A stretch of DNA of 64,000 nt, from positions 58,628-122,627 of the forward strand of contig JAFYAQ010000012.1 in assembly GCA_017540645.1 (NCBI GenBank), given 5' to 3'. Source of the stretch: Oscillospiraceae bacterium. Its GTDB lineage: Bacteria > Bacillota > Clostridia > Oscillospirales > Oscillospiraceae. Positions 13,720-22,262 of the stretch are shown piece after piece. The stretch's first letter is position 1. Each line of letters begins with the position of its first letter. The notes beneath the pieces were generated by a model, which was not told where the DNA came from, did not search any database, and saw only the letters and a program-made list of their open reading frames with translations. The position numbers and the translations under genes were made by a program.

Positions 13720-16257
13720 TTGGAACAATATCAAGTGACCGGCATGAGCTGCGCCGCATGCTCCAGCCGGGTGGAAAAAGCGGTGTCCGGCGTTCCCGGC
13801 GTCACGGCCTGCTCCGTAAGTCTGCTGACCAACTCCCTGGGTGTGGAGGGGACGGCGGATCCCGCGGCGATTATCCGCGCCGTGGAGGCGGCCGGCTACG
13901 GCGCTGCGCTCAAGGGAGCAAAGCAAAATGCCGGGGCGGGGGGATCCCCCTCCTGGGCCGACAGCGATGCGCTGAAGGATCATGAGACCCCAAAGCTCAA
14001 ACGGCGGCTGCTGTTCTCCGTGCCTATCCTGTTGGTTTTGATGTACTTTTCCATGGGACACGGCATGTGGGGCTGGCCGGCGCCCGCGGCGTTTCATAAC
14101 CATGTGTTCCTGGGCCTTTTCGAGCTTTTACTTGCCGTACTGGTGATGATCATCAACGGGAAGTTCTTCACCTCCGGCTTCGGTTCTCTCGTTCACGGCG
14201 CACCCAACATGGACACGCTGGTAGCCCTGGGGTCCGGCGCCTCTTTCGTGTATTCTCTCGCAGAGCTGTTTTTGATGATCCTGGCCCAGGGTGAGGGGCA
14301 GCATGAGACCGTCATGCGCTACGGCATGAACCTGTACTTTGAGTCCGCGGCCATGATCCCCACGCTGATCACCATCGGTAAAATGCTGGAAGCCATGTCC
14401 AAGGGCCGCACCACAGATGCCCTGAAGGACCTGATGCGCCTGGCCCCCAAGACCGCCGTCCTGCTGCGGGACGGAGCAGAGACGGAGGTCGGCATCGAGG
14501 ACGTGCGCACCGGGGACGTGTTTGTGGTCCGTCCCGGAGAACAGATCCCGGTGGACGGGATCATTCAAAAAGGGATCACGGCGGTCAACGAGTCCGCTCT
14601 GACCGGGGAGAGCATCCCCGCGGACAAAGCGGAGGGCGACCCGGTGTCCGCCGGGACCATGAACCAGCAGGGCTATATCGAGTGCAGAGCCACCCGGGTG
14701 GGGGAGGATACCACCCTGGCCCAGATCATCCGCACCGTCTCCGACGCAGCCGCCACCAAGGCGCCCCTGGCCCGCATTGCCGACAAGGTGTCCGGCGTTT
14801 TCGTGCCCACGGTGATCGGACTGGCGCTCCTGACCATGCTGGGCTGGCTGATCGCCGGCCGTCCCTTCTCCTTTGCCGTGGCCCGGGGAATATCCGTGCT
14901 GGTGATCAGCTGCCCCTGCGCCTTGGGACTTGCCACACCGGTGGCCATCATGGTGGGCAGCGGCGTGGGCGCCCGGAATGGCGTGCTGTACAAGACCGCC
15001 GCGGCGCTGGAGGGCGCCGGCAGGACCCGGATCATTGCTCTGGATAAAACCGGCACTGTCACGGAGGGCCAGCCGGTGGTAACGGATGTGGTCCCTCTGG
15101 GTCGGGAGAGAAACGATCTGCTCTCCATTGCCGCCTCGCTGGAGAGGGGCAGCGAGCATCCCCTGGCCAAAGCCGTGACGGCTGCCGCCGAGGGACTGCC
15201 CCTGGCGGAGATCCGTGATTTTGAAGCCCTGCCCGGGCATGGCCTGCGGGCCGTACTGGACGGGGAGGAGCTGCTGGGCGGCAGTCTGTCGTTTTTGCGC
15301 TCCAGGGGACTGGTCCGGGGAGATGTGGAGGCCCGGGCCAACGCCCTGGCGGAAGAGGGAAAAACGCCTCTGCTCTTTTCCCGGGGGAAGGCATTGGTTG
15401 GAATTATCGCGGTAGCAGACCCCATCAAGGCCGATTCTGCCCAGGCGATCCGGGAGCTGCAGGGTATGGGCATCCGGACGGTTATGCTCACCGGGGACAA
15501 CGCCCGTACCGCTCAGTCCATCAGCCGCCAGGCGGGCGTGGACCAGGTCATTGCCGGCGTCCTTCCGGAGGGCAAGGCGGAGGTGATCCGCCGGCTGAAA
15601 ACCCTGGGAAAAGTCGCCATGGTGGGCGACGGCATCAACGACGCGCCCGCACTCACCCTTGCCGACAGCGGCATCGCCATCGGGGCCGGAACAGATGTGG
15701 CCATCGACTCGGCGGATATCGTGGTGATGAAAAGCCGTCTGACCGACGTGACGGCGGCCATCCGGCTCAGCCGGGCCACGATCCGGAACATCCATCAAAA
15801 CCTGTTCTGGGCTTTCTTTTACAATGCCATCTGCATCCCTCTGGCCATGGGGCTGTACGGTGTTGCCATGAAGCCCATGTACGGCGCGGCGGCCATGGCG
15901 CTCTCCAGCTTTTTCGTGTGCATGAACGCGCTGCGGCTGAATCTGGTGGATCCCCATGATCCCAAACATGACAGGAAAGAAAAAACTGTTCCCGCGTCGG
16001 CGCTCCTGGAGATCGTCGCCGGGGAAACGAAAAAGGAGGAAATAACCATGACAAAGACCCTGAAGGTGGAGGGCATGATGTGCCAGCACTGCGAGGCCAG
16101 AGTGAAAAAGGCGCTGGAGGCGATCCCCGGCGTGGAGAGCGCGGTGGCGGATCACAGCGCGGGGACAGCCGTTGTGAACCTGAGCGCTCCTGTGGACGAT
16201 CAGACGCTGCGGGCGGCGGTCGAGGCCCAGGATTACAAGGTGCTGGGGGTAGAATGA
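13720..16257 (+). CDS. copA: Copper-exporting P1B-type ATPase with fused C-terminal CopZ-like domain
   Basis: About 845 residues. TTG 13720 is chosen because AAAGGAG lies 6 bases upstream; in-frame starts at 13642 and 13696 lack such sites. Order: N-terminal heavy-metal domain with GMSCAAC (Cys 11 and 14), membrane helices, actuator segment ESALTGES, transport motif CPC (398-400, in SCPCALGLATP), phosphorylation site DKTGT (Asp 442), HPLAKA nucleotide site, GDGINDAP hinge, last helices, then a second heavy-metal domain with MMCQHC (Cys 788 and 791). The CPC plus this layout indicates Cu+ export. The C-terminal domain is separated by a linker whose DNA reads as an intergenic region with its own ribosome site. 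It lies next to the feo/DtxR metal genes. Confidence 0.95.
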   Translation: MEQYQVTGMSCAACSSRVEKAVSGVPGVTACSVSLLTNSLGVEGTADPAAIIRAVEAAGYGAALKGAKQNAGAGGSPSWADSDALKDHETPKLKRRLLFSVPILLVLMYFSMGHGMWGWPAPAAFHNHVFLGLFELLLAVLVMIINGKFFTSGFGSLVHGAPNMDTLVALGSGASFVYSLAELFLMILAQGEGQHETVMRYGMNLYFESAAMIPTLITIGKMLEAMSKGRTTDALKDLMRLAPKTAVLLRDGAETEVGIEDVRTGDVFVVRPGEQIPVDGIIQKGITAVNESALTGESIPADKAEGDPVSAGTMNQQGYIECRATRVGEDTTLAQIIRTVSDAAATKAPLARIADKVSGVFVPTVIGLALLTMLGWLIAGRPFSFAVARGISVLVISCPCALGLATPVAIMVGSGVGARNGVLYKTAAALEGAGRTRIIALDKTGTVTEGQPVVTDVVPLGRERNDLLSIAASLERGSEHPLAKAVTAAAEGLPLAEIRDFEALPGHGLRAVLDGEELLGGSLSFLRSRGLVRGDVEARANALAEEGKTPLLFSRGKALVGIIAVADPIKADSAQAIRELQGMGIRTVMLTGDNARTAQSISRQAGVDQVIAGVLPEGKAEVIRRLKTLGKVAMVGDGINDAPALTLADSGIAIGAGTDVAIDSADIVVMKSRLTDVTAAIRLSRATIRNIHQNLFWAFFYNAICIPLAMGLYGVAMKPMYGAAAMALSSFFVCMNALRLNLVDPHDPKHDRKEKTVPASALLEIVAGETKKEEITMTKTLKVEGMMCQHCEARVKKALEAIPGVESAVADHSAGTAVVNLSAPVDDQTLRAAVEAQDYKVLGVE
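16048..16257 (+). CDS. Possible internally initiated CopZ-like copper chaperone (in frame within copA)
   Basis: The last 69 codons of copA encode a complete heavy-metal-associated domain (MTKTLKVEGMMCQHCEARVK…) of normal CopZ length. ATG 16048 is preceded at 8 bases by a strong GGAGG (16035-16039) in an A-rich stretch, so ribosomes could start here and make a free copper chaperone as well as the fused form. This looks like a former copA-copZ pair in which the copA stop was lost. Expression of the free product is inferred, not shown. Confidence 0.55.
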   Translation: MTKTLKVEGMMCQHCEARVKKALEAIPGVESAVADHSAGTAVVNLSAPVDDQTLRAAVEAQDYKVLGVE

Positions 16258-16262
16258 CGCCC

Positions 16263-16296
16263 AAACGTCCCGTTTCTTTGGAAGCGGGACGTTTTT
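16263..16296 (+). terminator. Terminator of copA
   Basis: Ten-bp stem AAACGTCCCG (16263-16272) with CGGGACGTTT (16285-16294) followed by a T-run to 16296, starting 5 bases after the copA stop. Confidence 0.93.
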
Positions 16297-16352
16297 CCTT
16301 CTGATATTGCAGCCGGATACGGAGAATCGATTATGGAAAAAGGGAGGTGAAC

Positions 16353-17222
16353 TTGTCGGTGGAGCAAAAGGATTTTTTTACGACGAGATCGATCGTATCC
16401 TCCGATCGCGTGCTCTATACACCATCGGCTTTCGCAAAAGCAACGCTCCTTCACCTACAGGAGATCGGCAAACTCAGGGCGCTGGCACCTCATACGTCCA
16501 GGAGATCCAATCTTACTTCCTATTTGTTTTTCACGGTACTCTCCGGCAGCGGAAAGCTTGACTATAACGGAAAAGAATACGCCCTGAGGACCGGCGACTG
16601 CGCCTTTTTCGATTGCCAGAAGCCCTATTCCCATACCACATCCGAAGACCTTTGGTCCCTGTCCTGGTGCCATTTTTACGGCCCGGGCATGAGCCTTATA
16701 TATCAAAAATACATGGAAAGAGGCGGCAAGCCCGTTTTTACGCCCGCGTCTGCCGAGATCTTCACGGTGCTTCTGGATTCACTTTATGCGATCGCATCCG
16801 GAACCGATTTCATACGTGATATGCGCATCAATGAAGAACTCAACAGTCTTTTGACCCTGCTGATGGAGGAGTCCTGGCACCCGGAAGAAGGCCGCGCCGC
16901 CTCCAAAAAGACAAGCGTGACGGATGTGAAAGAGTATCTGGATCGGCACTATACGGAACGTATCGCCCTGGATGATCTGGCGGCAAGGTTTTATATCAAC
17001 AAATACTATCTTGACCGGGTTTTCCGTGAGCAGTTCGGACGGACAATAACGGCCTATCTTCAAACACTTCGCATCACACACGCAAAGCAGCTTCTTCGCT
17101 TCACGGATAAAAGCCTGGAGGAGATCGGACAGGAATGCGGGCTCGGTTCTCCGAACTATTTCAGCCGGGTTTTTCGGAAGATCGAAGGCATTTCTCCCAG
17201 CAGCTATCGAAGCCAGTGGTAA
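16353..17222 (+). CDS. AraC-family transcriptional regulator
   Basis: About 289 residues. Start TTG 16353 is chosen because GGGAGG (16342-16347) sits 5 bases before it; the GTG at 16347 overlaps that site. The N-terminal half is a cupin-like sensor (SGSGKLDYNGKEYALRTGDCAFFDCQKPYSH, about residues 58-95), usual for AraC proteins that sense sugars. The C-terminal 100 residues contain two HTH motifs: ALDDLAARFYINKYYLDRVFREQFG and SLEEIGQECGLGSPNYFSRVFRKIEG, ending at SSYRSQW. It is the first gene before the GDP-fucose genes and in the same direction, so it may control the glycan locus. The ligand is unknown. Confidence 0.93.
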   Translation: MSVEQKDFFTTRSIVSSDRVLYTPSAFAKATLLHLQEIGKLRALAPHTSRRSNLTSYLFFTVLSGSGKLDYNGKEYALRTGDCAFFDCQKPYSHTTSEDLWSLSWCHFYGPGMSLIYQKYMERGGKPVFTPASAEIFTVLLDSLYAIASGTDFIRDMRINEELNSLLTLLMEESWHPEEGRAASKKTSVTDVKEYLDRHYTERIALDDLAARFYINKYYLDRVFREQFGRTITAYLQTLRITHAKQLLRFTDKSLEEIGQECGLGSPNYFSRVFRKIEGISPSSYRSQW

Positions 17223-17239
17223 AAGTCAATATTGTGCTA

Positions 17240-17277
17240 ACAGACCGCAAGATCGTGTGTTTTCTGCGGTCTGTTTT
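17240..17277 (+). terminator. Terminator after the AraC gene
   Basis: Ten-bp stem ACAGACCGCA (17240-17249)/TGCGGTCTGT (17265-17274) followed by a short T-run. It separates the regulator from the sugar-nucleotide operon. Confidence 0.8.
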
Positions 17278-17282
17278 CCTGT

Positions 17283-17288
17283 TATAAT
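17283..17288 (+). promoter_or_regulatory. -10 box before gmd
   Basis: A consensus TATAAT, 34 bases before the gmd ATG. The position 17 bases upstream (TTTTCT, 17260-17265) is a poor -35, and it overlaps the terminator stem. A strong -10 with a weak -35 is the pattern of activator-dependent promoters, which would fit the neighbouring AraC protein. Confidence 0.5.
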
Positions 17289-17321
17289 GAATGCGCAATC
17301 ATGAAACCGGAGGGAGATCGC

Positions 17322-18374
17322 ATGGAAAAGAAAGTCGCTTTGATCACCGGGATCACCGGCCAGGACGGATCCTACCTGGCCGAATTTCTGCTGGAAAAAG
17401 GGTATGAGGTGCACGGAATCCACCGGCGCTCATCCATCACCAATATGGGGCGGATACAGCATCTGATGGGAAAGATCACCCTGCATGATGGTGATCTGAC
17501 GGATTCCAGTTCCCTGATTCGCATCATCGCCCTGACGAAGCCGGATGAGATCTATAATCTCGCCGCACAGAGTCACGTGCAGGTGAGCTTTGACGTGCCG
17601 GAATACAGCGGAGATGTGGACGCCTTGGGTGTTTTGCGCATCCTGGAAGCGGTACGCATTCTTGGACTGTCGGAGAAAACGAGAGTTTACCAGGCATCCA
17701 CCAGTGAACTCTTTGGCAAGGTGGAAGAAGTTCCCCAGCGCGAAACCACGCCCTTTCATCCCTATTCGCCTTACGCGGTGGCCAAGCAATACGGCTTCTG
17801 GATCGTAAAGGAGTATCGGGAGGCCTACGGTATGTTTGCCGTGAACGGGATCCTCTTCAACCATGAATCCGAGAGACGGGGAGAGAACTTCGTTACGAGG
17901 AAAATCACCATGGCCGCCGGACGGATCGCCGAAGGTCTGCAGGATCACCTGGAGCTGGGGAATATGGATTCTCTCCGGGACTGGGGCTATGCCAAAGATT
18001 ATGTGGAATGCATGTGGCTGATAATGCAGCAGGAAAAGCCGGAGGATTTTGTCATCGCCACCGGCGAGCAGCATACGGTCAGAGATTTTACGGAAAAGGC
18101 CTTCGCCGCCAACGGCATCACGCTCCGCTGGGAGGGCGCAGGGCTGAATGAAAAGGGGTATGATGCGGATACGGGCAAAATGCTCGTCTGCGTCAATCCC
18201 GCCTGGTTCCGCCCCACGGATGTGGACAATCTCTGGGGCGACCCGACCAAGGCGAAAACGGTTCTGGGATGGGATCCGCAGAAGACCTCCTATGAGGAAC
18301 TGATCCGGATCATGGCCGAGCACGACCGAGCACTCGCGAAAAGGGAAAAAGCTATGAAAGCCGTTGAGGAATAA
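17322..18374 (+). CDS. gmd: GDP-mannose 4,6-dehydratase
   Basis: Converts GDP-D-mannose to GDP-4-keto-6-deoxy-D-mannose, the first step to GDP-L-fucose. About 350 residues, normal length. The short-chain dehydrogenase Rossmann loop is [19 protein letters not shown] (near residues 10-28). The catalytic Ser/Thr-Glu is in [10 protein letters not shown], and the Tyr-x3-Lys pair in [13 protein letters not shown]. Later family blocks include [16 protein letters not shown] and [16 protein letters not shown]. The ATG at 17322 follows GGAGGGA; an in-frame ATG 21 bases earlier has no such site. It overlaps closely with fcl, which finishes the pathway. Confidence 0.97.
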   Translation: MEKKVALITGITGQDGSYLAEFLLEKGYEVHGIHRRSSITNMGRIQHLMGKITLHDGDLTDSSSLIRIIALTKPDEIYNLAAQSHVQVSFDVPEYSGDVDALGVLRILEAVRILGLSEKTRVYQASTSELFGKVEEVPQRETTPFHPYSPYAVAKQYGFWIVKEYREAYGMFAVNGILFNHESERRGENFVTRKITMAAGRIAEGLQDHLELGNMDSLRDWGYAKDYVECMWLIMQQEKPEDFVIATGEQHTVRDFTEKAFAANGITLRWEGAGLNEKGYDADTGKMLVCVNPAWFRPTDVDNLWGDPTKAKTVLGWDPQKTSYEELIRIMAEHDRALAKREKAMKAVEE

Positions 18375-18378
18375 AAAC

Positions 18379-19323
18379 ATGATGGAAAAAAACGGAAAGA
18401 TCTATGTGGCAGGACACCGGGGCATGGTCGGCTCTGCCATCCAGAGAGAACTTGTACGCCGGGGCTATACGAATATCGTCACCAGAACGCATCAGGAACT
18501 GGATCTCATGCGACAGGATGCCGTGGAGGCGTTTTTCGCCGAGGAGAAGCCGGAGTATGTGTTCCTCGCCGCAGCCAAGGTGGGGGGCATCGCAGCCAAC
18601 GAATCGGCGCTGGCGGATTTCATGTACGACAACATGATGCTGGAGATGAACGTCATCCACGCGGCGTGGAAAAACGGCTGCAAAAAGCTGCTGTTCCTGG
18701 GCTCCTCCTGCATTTACCCGCGCATGGCGCCGCAGCCCATGCCGGAGAGCTGCCTGCTGACGGGCGAGCTGGAAAAAACAAACGAGGCGTACGCCCTGGC
18801 AAAAATCAGCGGGCTGAAGTACTGTGAGTTCCTGAATCGACAGTACGGCACGGACTATATTTCCGTAATGCCCACGAACCTATACGGCCCCAACGATAAC
18901 TATCACCCCACCCACAGCCATGTTCTTCCCGCGCTTATCCGCCGCTTTCATGAAGCGAAAGAATCCGGAGCGGAAAGCGTGACCTGCTGGGGAGACGGGA
19001 CGCCCCTGCGGGAGTTTCTTTATGTGGACGATCTGGCCGATCTGTGCGTATTTCTGATGAACCACTACAGCGGCAATGAAACCGTGAACGCGGGAACCGG
19101 TAAGGAACTGACCATCAAAGAGCTGACCGAACTGGTGGCCAAGGTGATCGGGTACACCGGCCGCATCGAGTGGGATACCACCAAGCCCAACGGCACGCCC
19201 AGGAAGCTGCTGGATGTCAGCAAAGCGACGGCTTTGGGCTGGACCTACAAGACCGAGCTGGAAGACGGCATTCGTCTGGCCTACCAGGATTTCCTGACAA
19301 ATCCCATGCGGGCGGAAAGGTAA
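18379..19323 (+). CDS. fcl: GDP-L-fucose synthase
   Basis: Epimerase-reductase turning GDP-4-keto-6-deoxymannose into GDP-L-fucose with NADPH. About 314 residues. Rossmann motif [12 protein letters not shown] near the N-terminus; LGSSCIYP with catalytic Ser; [13 protein letters not shown] with the Tyr-x3-Lys; and [28 protein letters not shown] typical of Fcl/WcaG. ATG 18379 has GAGGAA 8 bases before it. The gene begins 4 bases after the gmd stop, so the two enzymes are co-translated. Together with manA, the mutase and manC downstream it gives a full fructose-6-P to GDP-fucose route. Confidence 0.97.
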   Translation: MMEKNGKIYVAGHRGMVGSAIQRELVRRGYTNIVTRTHQELDLMRQDAVEAFFAEEKPEYVFLAAAKVGGIAANESALADFMYDNMMLEMNVIHAAWKNGCKKLLFLGSSCIYPRMAPQPMPESCLLTGELEKTNEAYALAKISGLKYCEFLNRQYGTDYISVMPTNLYGPNDNYHPTHSHVLPALIRRFHEAKESGAESVTCWGDGTPLREFLYVDDLADLCVFLMNHYSGNETVNAGTGKELTIKELTELVAKVIGYTGRIEWDTTKPNGTPRKLLDVSKATALGWTYKTELEDGIRLAYQDFLTNPMRAER

Positions 19324-19330
19324 AGGAAAG

Positions 19331-20680
19331 ATGAACATCATTTTACTCTCCGGCGGTTCCGGGAAACGTCTGTGGCCGCTCAGCAACGACATAAGGTCAA
19401 AACAGTTTATCAAGATATTCAAAAAAGCCGGACAATCGGTCCCTATGGGGCCGGAGGATTCCGGGGACTACGAGTCCATGGTACAGCGCATTTTTCGGCA
19501 GATCAAAACCATGGACCCGGATGCGGTCGTCACCATTGCCACCAGCAAGTCTCAGGTGTCCGCGATCCACAATCAGCTGGGAACGGATGTGGGAATATCG
19601 GTGGAACCCTGCAGGAGGGATACCTTCGCCGCGATCGCCCTGGCCACCGCCTACCTCCACGATGTGAAGGGCGTGCCGGCGGATGAGGCGGTTGTGGTTT
19701 GCCCGGTGGATCCCTATGTGGAAGACGATTATTTCCGGACCCTGAAAGCCATGTGCGAGACGGCTCAGAACGGCAGCAAAGATCTTGTTCTTATGGGGAT
19801 CGAACCCACCTATCCCTCGGAAAAATACGGTTACATCCGGCCGAAGCAAAAGGAAGAGGGAGCCGGCGCATGGGGATTCACAGAGAAGCCCACGGCGGAG
19901 AAGGCGAAAGAATACATTGCGGAGGGCGCCCTCTGGAACGGCGGCGTTTTCGCCTTTAAGCTTTCCTATGTTCTGGGGAAGGCGCGGGAGCTGCTGGGCA
20001 CGGATGATTACGAGACTTTATTCGGCGGTTATGCCGAACTGAAAAAGATCAGCTTCGATTATGCGGTCGTCGAGCAGGAGACAAGCATCGAGGTCCTCCG
20101 TTACAGCGGCACCTGGAAGGATCTGGGTACCTGGAACACACTGACCGAGGCCATGGAAGAGTATACCATCGGGGATGTCCGCCGGAACAAAACGTGCACG
20201 AACGTGCATGTGATCAATGAGCTCGACGTTCCGATCCTTGTGATGGGCGGAAAAGACCTGGTGGTCGCCGCCAGCCCCGAGGGGATCCTGGTTTCCGATA
20301 AGGAGCAGAGTTCCTATATCAAGCCCTATGTGGACGCCATTGACCAGCAGATCATGTTTGCGGAAAAAAGCTGGGGCTCCTATCGCGTGATGGATGTGGA
20401 AGAGGGCAGTATGACCATCAAGGTGACGCTGAATCCCGGCCATAGAATGAATTACCACAGCCATGAAAAGCGGGATGAGGTCTGGACGGTCATTGCCGGG
20501 ACCGGCACCACCCTTGTGGACGGCATGGTGCAGCCGGTAAAACCCGGCGATGTAGTCACCATGGCGGCAGGCTGTAAGCATACGGTCATCGCCGGCGAGG
20601 CGGGCCTGCAGCTGATCGAAGTCCAGCTCGGCACGGAGATCAACGCAGCCGACAAGAAGAAATACGAGATGCCCATGTAA
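19331..20680 (+). CDS. manC: Mannose-1-phosphate guanylyltransferase/mannose-6-phosphate isomerase type II
   Basis: 449 residues. The N-terminal nucleotidyltransferase half shows LLSGGSGKRLWPLS and later FTEKPTAEKAKEYIAEGA, WNGGVFAFKL, and the zone SFDYAVVEQ typical of GDP-mannose pyrophosphorylases. The C-terminal cupin (about residues 340-440) holds HSHEKRDEVWTVIAGTGTTL and GCKHTVIAGEAG, the type II phosphomannose isomerase domain. It makes GDP-mannose from mannose-1-P and GTP, and may also isomerise Fru-6-P. It begins 7 bases after fcl in the same operon. A separate type I isomerase follows, so the cupin half may be less important for isomerisation here. Confidence 0.95.
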   Translation: MNIILLSGGSGKRLWPLSNDIRSKQFIKIFKKAGQSVPMGPEDSGDYESMVQRIFRQIKTMDPDAVVTIATSKSQVSAIHNQLGTDVGISVEPCRRDTFAAIALATAYLHDVKGVPADEAVVVCPVDPYVEDDYFRTLKAMCETAQNGSKDLVLMGIEPTYPSEKYGYIRPKQKEEGAGAWGFTEKPTAEKAKEYIAEGALWNGGVFAFKLSYVLGKARELLGTDDYETLFGGYAELKKISFDYAVVEQETSIEVLRYSGTWKDLGTWNTLTEAMEEYTIGDVRRNKTCTNVHVINELDVPILVMGGKDLVVAASPEGILVSDKEQSSYIKPYVDAIDQQIMFAEKSWGSYRVMDVEEGSMTIKVTLNPGHRMNYHSHEKRDEVWTVIAGTGTTLVDGMVQPVKPGDVVTMAAGCKHTVIAGEAGLQLIEVQLGTEINAADKKKYEMPM

Positions 20681-20722
20681 GGACAAGCCGAAGCTCGGGA
20701 GAAAGGAAAAGCGGCGGAAGAC

Positions 20723-21706
20723 ATGAACGGAAGAAGACCATTTCTGCTGAAGCCCGTTGCCAAGGACTATCTGTGGGGCGGGAGTCGGCTGAATGATGAA
20801 TTTAACCTCGGCATCCCGATCGAACCCTTTGCCGAGGCCTGGCTGTGTTCCACCCATCCGGACGGCGGCTCCGTGTGCGTCGGTACAGACCGCCTGCTGA
20901 CAGAAGCACTGGCGGACCATCCGGAATGGCTGGGAAGTCACCCGCTGCAGACGACGGAAGGAAGGCCGGAGCTTCCCATCCTGATCAAGCTGATCGACGC
21001 GAAAAGGGACCTGTCCGTACAGGTGCACCCCGATGATGAGTACGCCGGGAAATACGAAGGCCAATGGGGCAAGACCGAAATGTGGTATATCCTGGGAGCC
21101 GGGAAAGATTCGGAACTCATCTATGGCTTTCAGCAGGACGTGGATCAGGAATTGGTGAAAAAGGCGGTTGGGGATGGGACCATAGGGAAACTGCTGAATC
21201 ATGTCCCCGTCCGCAAGGACGATGTGTTTTTTATTGAATCCGGAACCGTGCATGCCCTCGGCGCCGGGTGCCTGGCCGCAGAGATTCAGCAGAGCTCCAA
21301 TCTGACCTATCGTCTCTATGATTACGATCGAGTCGACAAGCGAGGGCAGAAGCGGCCGCTGCATATGGAAAAAGCGCTGGACGTGATGCGGATGAGCAGT
21401 TCTGCGGTGCCGCGTCAGCCGCTTCGTGTGCTGAAATATAAAACAGGCTATGCTTCGGAGCTGCTGACAAGATGCCGGTATTTCCAGGTCGAGCGGATGC
21501 TGATCAACACAGAAAACCGAAAAATGGCGGATTATCAGACCGGACCCAACAGCTTCCATTCCCTGATCTGCGTAGAAGGCTGCGGCGTGCTGTTCGGGGA
21601 AGACTTCACGCTGAATTTCTTCAAAGGGGACTGTATTTTTGTTCCGGCCGACAGCACGGAACTGAAGCTTCACGGAAAGGCGCAGCTGCTGGATGTGAGC
21701 TGCTGA
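20723..21706 (+). CDS. manA: Mannose-6-phosphate isomerase, class I
   Basis: Zinc enzyme converting fructose-6-P and mannose-6-P, 327 residues. Family motifs: LKPVAKDYLWGGSRL at the start, the zinc site in VQVHPDDEYA (HPDDE), the GKTEMWYIL glutamate block, FFIESGTVHALGAGCLAAEIQQSSNLTYRLYDYDR (zinc His and catalytic Arg). The length and cupin pattern match the Gram-positive class I short form. It is in the middle of the GDP-fucose supply genes and feeds the phosphohexomutase and ManC. Confidence 0.95.
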   Translation: MNGRRPFLLKPVAKDYLWGGSRLNDEFNLGIPIEPFAEAWLCSTHPDGGSVCVGTDRLLTEALADHPEWLGSHPLQTTEGRPELPILIKLIDAKRDLSVQVHPDDEYAGKYEGQWGKTEMWYILGAGKDSELIYGFQQDVDQELVKKAVGDGTIGKLLNHVPVRKDDVFFIESGTVHALGAGCLAAEIQQSSNLTYRLYDYDRVDKRGQKRPLHMEKALDVMRMSSSAVPRQPLRVLKYKTGYASELLTRCRYFQVERMLINTENRKMADYQTGPNSFHSLICVEGCGVLFGEDFTLNFFKGDCIFVPADSTELKLHGKAQLLDVSC

Positions 21707-21712
21707 GAGAAT

Positions 21713-22249
21713 ATGTGGAAGACGAAGAACACAAAAATCCTGTTGGAGGATTATTTCCTGACGGTAAGAAAGGATCGGGTCGAGCTCCCCGACGGAGCCG
21801 TCATTGACGATTTCTACACGGTGACCATCCCCGATACGGCCATAGTGTGCGCCTTGACGGCGGAGGGAAACGTGCTGCTGAAAACGGAATACCGCTATGC
21901 CTGCGGAGCCGAAGTCGTCGAGTGTCCCGGCGGCATGTTTGAAAAGGACGAGACAGATCCTCTGTCGGTGGCCAAAAGAGAGCTGCTAGAAGAGACCGGG
22001 TATGAGAGCAATGACTGGACATATCTGGGCCAAACGCTGGACAGTACGAGCAAGCTCTCCGCCCGGGTGCATCTGTTTCTGGCAAAAAACTGCGAAAAGA
22101 CCGGCCGGCAGCATCTGGACGCCAACGAACATCTGACCGTAACGGAGATATGCCTGGAGAGAGCAGTGGACATGGTCATGAACGGGACCATCTGTGCCAA
22201 CAGCACGGCACATCTGATACTGAAAGCGGCAAGAATAATGAATCTATAG
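21713..22249 (+). CDS. NUDIX hydrolase (possible GDP-sugar or ADP-ribose pyrophosphatase)
   Basis: 178 residues. A Nudix box is visible in GGMFEKDETDPLSVAKRELLEETG (two GG near residue 70, RELLEE near residue 91); compared with the standard spacing it holds one extra residue before the REL part. The surrounding layout (N-terminal strands with an LKTEYRYACGAEVVECPGG run) resembles ADP-ribose/GDP-mannose pyrophosphatases. It is placed between manA and the phosphohexomutase, so breakdown or balance of GDP-mannose/GDP-fucose is a reasonable guess. Substrate cannot be fixed from sequence. Confidence 0.85.
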   Translation: MWKTKNTKILLEDYFLTVRKDRVELPDGAVIDDFYTVTIPDTAIVCALTAEGNVLLKTEYRYACGAEVVECPGGMFEKDETDPLSVAKRELLEETGYESNDWTYLGQTLDSTSKLSARVHLFLAKNCEKTGRQHLDANEHLTVTEICLERAVDMVMNGTICANSTAHLILKAARIMNL

Positions 22250-22262
22250 ACCGGGGGACGAA

